Below, piece after piece: positions 57,801 to 62,952 of a DNA stretch of 64,000 bases. Under the pieces are notes generated by a model that was not told where the DNA came from, made no database searches, and saw nothing but the letters and a program-made list of their open reading frames with translations. Source of the stretch: Cohnella sp. WQ 127256 (lineage in GTDB: Bacteria; Bacillota; Bacilli; Paenibacillales; Paenibacillaceae); NCBI RefSeq assembly GCF_024519285.1, contig NZ_JAMZCY010000001.1, positions 248,001-312,000 on the forward strand. The letters run 5' to 3'. The number at the start of each line of letters is the position of its first letter. Positions within the stretch are counted from its first letter, which is position 1. Position numbers and translations under genes: made by a program.

Positions 57801-60800
57801 TGTATCCGCTTGAAGGAAATTCGCGGTTATGACGCCATTCCGAACGCGGAGATCCGGGAGTATTACCCGATGTCGGCGGCGCAGCGAAGAATGTTCATCC
57901 TGAATCAAATGGAAGGGAAGGGCGTGCAATACAATAATCCAAATGCCTTTCTACTGGCCGGAGCGCTCGATGAGCAACGACTAGCGGAAGCATTCCGGCA
58001 GTTGTTGGTGCGCCATGATACATTACGAACTTCGTTCGTCATGGAGAACGAGCTTCCGGTGCAGCGTATCGACTCGGATGCGGCCATATCTATAGAACGG
58101 TACGAGATGAATCGGTCAGAGACATCTGAACGGAGCTCCCTAGAGGACATCATCCGCCGTTTCGTTCGGCCGTTCGATTTGCATGTCGCCCCTCTATTGC
58201 GAATCGGATTAGCTAAGATTGCGGAAGACCGCCATTTACTGCTGTTCGACATGCATCATATTATATCCGACGGCGTATCGATGGGGATTTTCGTCCGTGA
58301 ATTCATCGCTCTCTATGAAGGCAAGGAACTGCCCGCGCTGCGAATCCAGTATAAAGATTTCGCGACTTGGCAGCAGGAGGCGGCTTATCAAGACGCTTTG
58401 CTGGATGACGAGACCTATTGGCTTAACAGATTCGCCGGTGAGCTTCCTGTGTTGGACTTGCCTTCGGATGATAGAAGGCCGGCCGTGTTCAGCTATGAGG
58501 GAGATCGGATTCAGTTCTCCGCGAACAGAGAAATGACGGAAGGGCTACATCAGGTCGCGGCTCGGACGGGCAGCTCGATGTATATGGTACTGCTCGCGGC
58601 CTATAACGTATTGCTGGCGAAAGTAACGGGACAGACGGATATCGTGGTCGGATCGCCGATCGCGGGAAGGTCGCACGCGGATCTGGAAGGCATGCTGGGC
58701 GTATTCATTAACACGCTTGCGATGCGGAACGCGCCGGAGCCGGATAAAACGTTCGAGCAGCTTCTGCTCGAGGTGAAAGAGAACGCCCTACAGGCATACG
58801 CGCATCAGGACTACCCATTCGAGCAATTGGTAGACAAGCTGAACCTGCGCAAGGACCTCAGTCGCAATCCTTTGTTCGATACGATGTTCATCCTGCAAAA
58901 TATGGATCAAGAGCAGCTCGAAATTCCGGGATTAACGTTAACGCCGTACCCGTTCGATTTGAGAACATCTAAGTACGACTTGACTCTGCAAGCCTCAGAG
59001 GAAGCGGATGTCCTTTCTTTCACGATGGAATTCGGCACCAAGCTGTTCAAGAAGGAAACGATCGAACGTCTGGCCACGCACTGGCTGCGAATTCTTCAAT
59101 ACATCCTCTTAGATCCGTCGCTACGTTTAGCGGATATCGATATTTTGCCTGAGGAAGAACGGCGGTTGATCGTCCATGAATTCAACGATACGACGATCGA
59201 CTACGCTAAGGACAAGACGTTACATCACATGTTCGAGGAGCAAGCGGCGGCAAGGCCGGACGAAGTCGCGATCGTATTCGAACACGAGCGGCTAACCTAT
59301 GGGGAATTGGATGAACGATCGAATCGGCTCGCCCATACGCTTCGGGAGCGCGGCGTAACGCAGGATACGGTCGTCGGACTGATGGCGGAGCGATCGCTGG
59401 AAATGTTCATCGGGATCTATGGCATTCTGAAGGCGGGCGCCTCGTATTTGCCTATGGATCCGGCATACCCGCAGGAAAGACTCGATTATATGTTGCTGGA
59501 TAGCGGAGCAAAGCTCGTCTTATCGCATACGAGCCAATCCGTTCCGGTATCCGTCGAGACGATGCAACTGGCTGATCCGAACCTATATAGCGATAACAAA
59601 GCTGCTTTGCCTACGATTGCCGGGCCACTGAATTTAGCTTACGTCATTTATACGTCGGGTTCGACCGGGAAGCCGAAAGGCGTAATGATCGAGCACCAAG
59701 CGCTAGCGAATCTGTTTGCCGGTATGACGCAAGAAATCCCTTTCTCCGCCGGCGATTCGATTTTGACGCTAACTTCGATTTCGTTCGATATTTTCGTCTT
59801 GGAGTCGCTCATTCCGCTCGCCGCAGGGATGACCTTGGTTGCACCCGCGCAAGAACGGGAACGCGACCTGCGTTCGTTGGAACAATACATCGCCGAGTAT
59901 CCGGTCAAGACGATACAGCTCACGCCTTCTCGTTTACGTATGCTGCTGGACGGGCAAGTTTTAGAACCACTTCGTCGAGCAAGCTTCCTGCTCATCGGCG
60001 GTGAGCCCTTACCCGCGGATTTACTGCAAACGTTACAAGCAACGACAGCGGCACGAATATTCAATATGTACGGACCGACGGAAACGACGGTCTGGTCCGC
60101 GGTCCGTGAATTAACCGATACGGCCGACGTTGCGATCGGCAAGCCGATCGCGAATACGCGGATGTACGTGCTCGATCGTTCGGACCGGGTGCAGCCGATC
60201 GGCGTCATAGGCGAGCTATGCATTGCGGGGGACGGCTTGGCGAGAGGGTATTGGAATCGTCCGGATTTGACGAACGAGAAATTCCCGCCCGATCCTTACC
60301 GTGATCAGGGTCGAATGTATCGAACCGGCGATTTGGCCAAATGGTTGCCTGATGGAAATCTGGCTTACATGGGAAGAATCGACCACCAGGTCAAAATTCG
60401 CGGCTACCGGATCGAGTTGGGAGAGATCGAAGCTGTTATGCGTCTGCACGATTCTATTCAAGAAGCCGTAGTCATTGCTCGTGAAGATGAGAACCGACCT
60501 TCCTTCTTGTGCGCCTATGTGGTCGCGAATGAAGAGCTAACGACTGCGCAATACAAGGAACATGCAATGCTCGCGTTGCCGGAATACATGGTCCCTTCCT
60601 TTTTCATTCGGCTGGATAACATCCCGCTGACCCCTAACGGGAAGATTGACCGAAGAGCGTTGCCGGAACCGCAAGGAAATATCCATGGCGGAGTGGAATA
60701 CGTGGCGCCGCGTAACGAGATAGAGGCTAAGCTCGTGGAAATCTGGTCGGAAATTTTGGAGCTCGAAACGATCGGCGTCCATGATGATTTCTTCGATCTT

Positions 60801-60971
60801 GGAGGCAATTCCATTCAGCTTGTACGTCTTCATATGGCGCTGGAGCGGGAGGAATTACTGCCGGAGCGGGACACTTCGTTATCGTTCCAACACCGGACGA
60901 TCGAAGCTCTGGCGAGTTATATCGTGAACCAGCCGGTCCGCTCAGTTGAGGAAGTGGGGGTGGTGGAATGA
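48900..60971 (+). CDS. NRPS3: half C-A(Thr)-T-C-A(Cys?)-T-C-A(Ser)-T-C-A(Gly)-T
   Basis: A 4023-residue synthetase. Residues about 15-250 match only the C-terminal lobe of a condensation domain. A4 (about 268-750) has code DFWNIGMVHK (Thr); T4 at about 793 (GGDSI). C (HHAILDGWS, about 1014) is of a different lineage from the others. A5 (about 1346-1832) has code DLYDFSLVWK, closest to the Cys code DLYNLSLIWK; T5 at about 1875. C with HHMISDG. A6 (about 2394-2882) has DVWHVSLVDK (Ser); T6 at about 2923. C with HHIISDG. A7 (about 3444-3920) has DILQLGMVWK (Gly-like); T7 at about 3962. The protein stops 60 residues later with no TE, reductase or terminal C domain. The stop overlaps the thioesterase start (ATGA). 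Confidence 0.93.
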   Translation: MIDKYALNMLSASGEFEEEQRYWLQQLKGDLTPVTFPYDVAAPAPDQRERASITRSYALPQELSERLYVFCNHSDYGVYMTVLSAFPFLLHLYAQADEIVIGSPVFRGEASEADRMNEILPLRISYDGQSSFKATLSDIKRKVTEANDHEFFPLRQWVEELTRVVVLFDRIHKAGFADGYCPDMTFALAKREQTLHVEVDFRADSYEQPTIDAIFRRLTRYLQVVLDEPNVMMADIDLVESEEKRRLVYDFNDTHAVYDENATIHRIFERQALKTPDRIAIVDGSEQWTYRELDEKANNLAHVLRGKGVIPNQCVGVMTERSTGMILSMLAILKAGGAYVPIDPAYPADRIAYMLENSGVRLLVHDFSDPKGLQELSCDTIDLSLVPTVSFDPLPDVNTSDDLAYVIYTSGTTGKPKGVMIEHRNVVRLFFHDKPLFQFEENDVWTMFHSYCFDFSVWEMYGALLYGGKLVVIRKEVAQDPLRFVETMILENVTVLNQTPSSFYHIIQHDLEREQPELRLRYVIFGGEALKPAILKPFKERYADTKLINMYGITETTVHVTFKEITDAEIATNVSNIGKPIPTLRCYILDDRLNLVPQGVVGELYVGGEGVARGYIHNENLTGEKFLYDPFLPKERLYRSGDLARWTDEGELEYFGRIDHQVKIRGHRIELGEIETKLLQQEEIQECLVIARKDVAGQFDLVAYYVAEQEMDVSSLRDHLATELPDFMIPAFFKHLLALPLTDNGKVDRKALPQPELARASGHVYVAPRTPTEHEIADLWADVLQLEEIGIHDNFFSIGGDSIKVIRFLSRMNKAQGSNLSVADFYRNPTIAELGVLLSMPASEGGDERERGLHLIDGMKSRLQNELADVPMPADAEDYYPLSSIQMSMVFYSKLKPDEPIYHDQFYYVLDFARFDWELLRETVFRLAVKHPILRTSMQLERYSEPIQIVHRDRMPAMALENLSACAIEEQEQRIQDYMAEDLRNKFRFDDDLLWRLGVFQLSPGEVCIVLSFHHAILDGWSVASFNKEIIDTYERLLHGGVVSAEPLKASYKDYVGIQLSRNSSLETEQFWKRELEGYTRNKLPFNLGAKQIENRPESAIYRSEIDQELLVALDRLTRDQGFTLKEICFSAYLYLMSVITTEQDLVTGIVTHDRPAIEDGENMLGCFLNTLPFREAIDRTRTGLSFMGQVQQRLRQVATHDMPLVDIANLLGEGRQHAANPLFDALFNFTDFHVLDNMDRQNEIKGSDRRLNLKSSEMTNTLFDLEVTRTWNRLGVQIKYARNYFYETEIETAFNMYLRILRNFAADPVATLREIPLMEAEQRERIVYGFNSTQTPYAREKTMHRLFEEQAARSPSRVALTMEGAELTYAELNSKANQVAVMLAERGVRPRDRVALIADRGFEMVIGMFGILKAGAAYVPIDPEYPEARQRYICENAEVTALLADRDDGLGIGNTLKLDPEYYGQWSDEESGIYAEPTDLAYIIYTSGSTGNPKGVMIEHHSAVNLIQWVNKRFEVGENDTLLFITSMCFDLSVYDLFGMLACGGKVVIARKDQISDHTEMIRLLKQDRITFWDSVPSTMNHLVSMLGQDEPDFTQTDLRLVFMSGDWIPVTLPKRIERFFPNASAIALGGATEATVWSNYYPIGAVEDTQSSIPYGVPMDNNYFYILDEELNPVPYGVAGELYIGGVGVARGYMNDPGKTMNAFLPNPFLPEPGERMYKTGDLGRMLPSGVMEFLGRKDHQVKIRGFRVELGEIESQLVKLKHVREAVVVDRPDKEGIPHLCAYVAFDQVMTSQQLRDELASKLPGYMIPSIFIPLERLPLTANGKIDRKALPEPDDSFYTGSEYEGPRDPVEERLTRIWQEVLGKERIGIRDHFFEIGGHSLLATSLALKMNREFGIDIPLLVIFNHPTVLEIADIVRSAKRSIHRRIERAPEMDEYPLSSAQQRMFILNRIEGEGLHYNSPAAFVVEGNLDAARLEEAFRSLLSRHEILRTSFALKDGVMVQRIHADLEWSVERIKLDVEASAETEVLDVIRTFVRSFDLANAPLLRVGLAQWGANRHLLLFDMHHMISDGVSMGILIREFIAYYEQQQLEAPRIQYRDYAAWQQQALNGEAMAEQRNYWLNRFADEIPVLQIATDYQRPAVKSFEGDRLSSSADKELAEGLQRVAASSGGTLYMVLLAAYNVLLAKYSGQTDIVVGSPIAGRSHADLESMLGVFINTLAMRNSPEPDKTFEQLLLEVKENALQAYANQDYPFEQLVEKLNLRNDISRNPLFDTMFILQNTDRMRYELDGLTFAEQSLEHQAVKFDLTLQVMEDSNGIRFDWEYGTKLFKKATVDRLSGHWLQLLRSIALNPSQRLADIEMISEEEKRQILKTFNNTAASYPEHTTLHETFEEQAARTPDRVAVVFEDRQMTYHELNARSNQLARHLRERGVRADMVVGVMADRSFEMIVGIYAILKAGGAYVPLDPAYPEERLLYMLRDSGIELVLTQSDTALSLPVSTILLTDSRLYAGEDSNLPSISGPTHLAYVIYTSGSTGKPKGVMIEHRSVMNRLNWMQKQYPLTGDDVLLQKTRYSFDVSVWEMFWWFMAGARLSVLSPEVEMDPNRLAETIERDGVTVIHFVPSMLNAFLDYAEQSDTVANRTSSLRWVVCSGEALPLASVQRFNRVLGRPHSIRLANLYGPTEATVDVTYYDCSPNDDDTMIPIGRPIDNTSVFVVDPLGRLQPIGVIGELCIAGVGLARGYAGELGRTQDRFVDHPYVSGERMYKTGDLARWLPDGLIEYRGRLDHQVKIRGFRIELGEIEAQLSKYPSILEAAVIDRTDAQQSRYLCAYYASNEEITVSELRAYLLSKLPDYMIPSYFVRLDRMPLTANGKLDRRRLPEPVERIHTGTPYVAPRDTIERQLAEIWQQLLGIESVGLQDHFFDLGGHSLKAMVLVSRIQKEFGVEAQVREVFQHPFLEELAECIRLKEIRGYDAIPNAEIREYYPMSAAQRRMFILNQMEGKGVQYNNPNAFLLAGALDEQRLAEAFRQLLVRHDTLRTSFVMENELPVQRIDSDAAISIERYEMNRSETSERSSLEDIIRRFVRPFDLHVAPLLRIGLAKIAEDRHLLLFDMHHIISDGVSMGIFVREFIALYEGKELPALRIQYKDFATWQQEAAYQDALLDDETYWLNRFAGELPVLDLPSDDRRPAVFSYEGDRIQFSANREMTEGLHQVAARTGSSMYMVLLAAYNVLLAKVTGQTDIVVGSPIAGRSHADLEGMLGVFINTLAMRNAPEPDKTFEQLLLEVKENALQAYAHQDYPFEQLVDKLNLRKDLSRNPLFDTMFILQNMDQEQLEIPGLTLTPYPFDLRTSKYDLTLQASEEADVLSFTMEFGTKLFKKETIERLATHWLRILQYILLDPSLRLADIDILPEEERRLIVHEFNDTTIDYAKDKTLHHMFEEQAAARPDEVAIVFEHERLTYGELDERSNRLAHTLRERGVTQDTVVGLMAERSLEMFIGIYGILKAGASYLPMDPAYPQERLDYMLLDSGAKLVLSHTSQSVPVSVETMQLADPNLYSDNKAALPTIAGPLNLAYVIYTSGSTGKPKGVMIEHQALANLFAGMTQEIPFSAGDSILTLTSISFDIFVLESLIPLAAGMTLVAPAQERERDLRSLEQYIAEYPVKTIQLTPSRLRMLLDGQVLEPLRRASFLLIGGEPLPADLLQTLQATTAARIFNMYGPTETTVWSAVRELTDTADVAIGKPIANTRMYVLDRSDRVQPIGVIGELCIAGDGLARGYWNRPDLTNEKFPPDPYRDQGRMYRTGDLAKWLPDGNLAYMGRIDHQVKIRGYRIELGEIEAVMRLHDSIQEAVVIAREDENRPSFLCAYVVANEELTTAQYKEHAMLALPEYMVPSFFIRLDNIPLTPNGKIDRRALPEPQGNIHGGVEYVAPRNEIEAKLVEIWSEILELETIGVHDDFFDLGGNSIQLVRLHMALEREELLPERDTSLSFQHRTIEALASYIVNQPVRSVEEVGVVE

Positions 60972-61681
60972 AATTAATATGTATCCCCTATGCGGGAGGC
61001 TCCGCGACGGTTTATTACCCGTGGAAGAAGCTGATACACCCTTCGATCAAAGTCGTTCCTCTCGAATTGGCGGGCAGGGGGGAGCGGATGGGACAATCGT
61101 TCTACCGTAGCATTGAAGCGGACGGAACGGATGACCTATACCGCAGTGTGGAGAAGGAGTTAGACGGATCGCCGATTGCCCTATTCGGGCACAGCATGGG
61201 GACGTTATTTGCCTATGAATTGGCACATCGTATCGTACGCGAAACCGGACAACCTCTTGCGCATCTATTCCTATCCGGGCGCGGTGCTCCACATACAGCA
61301 CGTTCCGAGTCTGTGATTCACGAATTACCCGACCCGGAATTTCAAGCCGAGGTGTTGCGATTGGGCGGAACGCCGGCGGAGCTGTTCCAACATAAGGAGC
61401 TGAGCGACATCTATATGCCGATTCTTCGCTCGGATTACCGCCTGTCCGAGACCTATCGCGATACGGGCAAACCAGACAAGCTGGATTGCGGGATTACCGT
61501 TATGCGAGGCACGCAGGATAGCTACGGGCGGACGGAGGCAGAGGAATGGAACCAGTACGTAAGCGGCGACACTCGTATCGTCGAATATGACGGCGGTCAT
61601 TTCTTCATTCATGAATTCCGTCAGCAGGTGCTAAGCGCTATCCATGAATCGTTGTTATCTATGCGTTCATCCCAAATCTAG
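60968..61681 (+). CDS. Type II thioesterase
   Basis: A 237-residue alpha/beta hydrolase of the SrfAD/GrsT type. Motifs: IPYAGGSATVYYPW, ELAGRGERMG, the nucleophile elbow FGHSMGTLFAYELA, and a C-terminal GGHFFIHE for the catalytic His; the Asp lies in the VMRGTQDSYG region. Its usual role is to clear misprimed carrier domains (acetyl or wrong amino acyl groups). Because no TE domain ends the assembly line, it could also help release the product, though type II enzymes are rarely the main release factor. It is translationally coupled to NRPS3. Confidence 0.93.
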   Translation: MKLICIPYAGGSATVYYPWKKLIHPSIKVVPLELAGRGERMGQSFYRSIEADGTDDLYRSVEKELDGSPIALFGHSMGTLFAYELAHRIVRETGQPLAHLFLSGRGAPHTARSESVIHELPDPEFQAEVLRLGGTPAELFQHKELSDIYMPILRSDYRLSETYRDTGKPDKLDCGITVMRGTQDSYGRTEAEEWNQYVSGDTRIVEYDGGHFFIHEFRQQVLSAIHESLLSMRSSQI

Positions 61682-61695
61682 GAGGTTAAATCGCC

Positions 61696-62703
61696 ATGTC
61701 GGTAAAAACGCTTCCCTTGGCCGAACCGAGAGTACTCGGTTATTTGCATCATGCGTACGTGTTATCCATCGCTGGCAATTGCCCGAATTTCGAAGATTGG
61801 TACTATAGCAGCTACGTTCAGATATACGACGATTATTTGTCGGGCGGATTAAACTTCTACGAGCATGATTTCACCCGTTTCCGTCAGCCGCTTCTCGACC
61901 ATCATTCGATGTGCATGGATGCCTTTATGAAGGGCCGCTACGATGTCGTGGAATTCGCCAAGCATTGTTTGGATACGGACTACTATTTCTACACCTTCGT
62001 CGACGAGCGTTATATTCCGGGGAAAGGGGCGTTCAAAGCCAAGGTAACTTTCCCTCACGAAATCATGATTTTCGGTTACGACGACTCTGCCAAGCAGTTT
62101 CACGCGATCGGCTTTTCGGACAAGTTCCAGTACGAGAAATTCACGGTCGGCTTCGAACACTTTGCCCAAGGTTTCAACAACCTCAAGATGACGGCCAGTT
62201 ATATGAACAACATTCACCTGCTGAAGCCCGCCTACGATGCGGAATATCCGTTCCGGTTGAAGCAAGTGGCAAGCCTGTTGGAGGATTATTGCTTATCGCG
62301 TAACACGTCGGAGCAATATAGCATGGTTCGAGAGCCTTATCGTTCCGCGTTCGGGATGGCCTGTTATGATTACTTGATCGAGTATTTCGAACAGCTATTG
62401 AAGGGCAAGGTCCAGTTGAAGATCAATTCGCTCCACATTTTATGGGAACATAAGAAATGCATGATCGACCGCGTAGCCTATATGCAACGCAAGCATGGGT
62501 TGTTACGTGATTTTGACCTGGGTCCGCTTAAGGAAGTCGAGCGGCTGGCCTATAAGACGCGGGATGAAATTATCGTATTTTCGTTAAGCAATGATCCGAA
62601 ATGTTTTCAAAATGTGATTAAGTATTTGGGTCAGTTGAAGGTAAAAGAGACAGCGGCGTTGGGGCTGCTGTTGGATCGGATTTCATCTTTGGTACCGGCT
62701 TAA
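61696..62703 (+). CDS. Cluster-terminal protein of uncertain family (possibly BtrH-like)
   Basis: A soluble 335-residue protein without signal peptide or membrane helix. The N-terminal part (LPLAEPRVLGYLHHAYVLSI, then GNCPNFEDWYYSSYVQIYDDY) recalls the BtrH N-terminal/papain-like fold proteins seen at the ends of some Bacillales NRPS clusters. The canonical HC start of BtrH is not present, so the assignment is tentative. The middle has AKVTFPHEIMIFGYDDSAKQFHAIGF, a beta hairpin typical of a cysteine-peptidase-like core. BtrH moves an acyl group from a carrier protein to an aminoglycoside amine; by analogy this protein might take the chain from T7. AGGAGG precedes ATG 61696. It is the last gene of the operon. 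Confidence 0.6.
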   Translation: MSVKTLPLAEPRVLGYLHHAYVLSIAGNCPNFEDWYYSSYVQIYDDYLSGGLNFYEHDFTRFRQPLLDHHSMCMDAFMKGRYDVVEFAKHCLDTDYYFYTFVDERYIPGKGAFKAKVTFPHEIMIFGYDDSAKQFHAIGFSDKFQYEKFTVGFEHFAQGFNNLKMTASYMNNIHLLKPAYDAEYPFRLKQVASLLEDYCLSRNTSEQYSMVREPYRSAFGMACYDYLIEYFEQLLKGKVQLKINSLHILWEHKKCMIDRVAYMQRKHGLLRDFDLGPLKEVERLAYKTRDEIIVFSLSNDPKCFQNVIKYLGQLKVKETAALGLLLDRISSLVPA

Positions 62704-62730
62704 GTACTAGGATGAGAGCCATAAACGATC

Positions 62731-62807
62731 TGGAATTGGCAGACGCGCTAGATTCAGGTTCTAGTGTCAGCAATGACGTGGAGGTTCGAGTCCTCTTGGC
62801 CGCACCA
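62731..62807 (+). pseudogene. tRNA-Leu(CAG) 3' fragment lacking its 5' acceptor strand
   Basis: The sequence from TGGAATTGGCAGACGCGC onward is a class II tRNA-Leu. It has the D-arm 3' part, the anticodon stem CTAGA/TCTAG with loop TTCAGGT (anticodon CAG), a long variable arm (GTCAGCAATGACG), the T arm (GAGGTTCGAGTCCTC), the 3' acceptor strand TGGCCGC, discriminator A and encoded CCA (62805-62807). The matching 5' strand (GCGGCCA) and the first bases of the D arm are missing; unrelated sequence (AGAGCCATAAACGATC) is there instead. It begins 28 bp after the stop of the last cluster gene. It is probably a truncated gene or attachment-site remnant, not a functional tRNA. Confidence 0.75.
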
Positions 62808-62820
62808 TACTTTAATAAAC

Positions 62821-62860
62821 AGACTCTTCTCAGGAAGGGTCTTTTATTTTTTTTTTTTGA
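62821..62860 (+). terminator. Intrinsic terminator at the end of the cluster
   Basis: A 9-bp stem (62821-62829 with 62834-62842, one G-U pair), a 4-nt loop and a long T tract. It may have served the tRNA gene and now closes the biosynthetic operon. Confidence 0.85.
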
Positions 62861-62952
62861 TAAACAAAGAAGGGGAACAGAGGGTTTTATCAAATAATAT
62901 AGTGTTAACCAATCCTTTCGAAAATCACCACAACATTAGGAGGTTTTAATAG

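Larger units (their letters stand above)
22176..62703 (+). other. Hybrid lipopeptide biosynthetic gene cluster (NRPS / trans-AT PKS / FkbH)
   Basis: Ten co-directional genes with overlaps or gaps of at most 59 bp form one operon. Order: two ABC exporters, GT2, FAAL-NRPS, free AT, CPBP membrane protein, KS-FkbH-NRPS, NRPS, thioesterase II and a final protein of uncertain family. Domains give one fatty acyl-AMP ligase, seven A domains, one KS, one FkbH-like domain, ten T domains, seven complete C domains and two half C domains. There is no E, MT, KR, TE or reductase domain. No dedicated regulator, phosphopantetheinyl transferase or sugar-nucleotide gene is present. Predicted chain: acyl-Ser-Thr-C2-glycerate-Phe-Thr-Cys?-Ser-Gly. 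Confidence 0.9.

Noticed and set aside
26719..60971. Epimerisation or methyltransferase domains in the NRPSs
   Set aside because: All C-like domains are followed by A or FkbH domains or a protein end and keep condensation motifs; no E-type motif and no SAM-binding GxGxG insert between A8 and A10 was found.
62712..62807. A complete functional tRNA-Leu
   Set aside because: The 3' acceptor strand TGGCCGC has no complementary 5' strand at the right distance; only four of seven pairs can form with the upstream sequence, so it was called a fragment.
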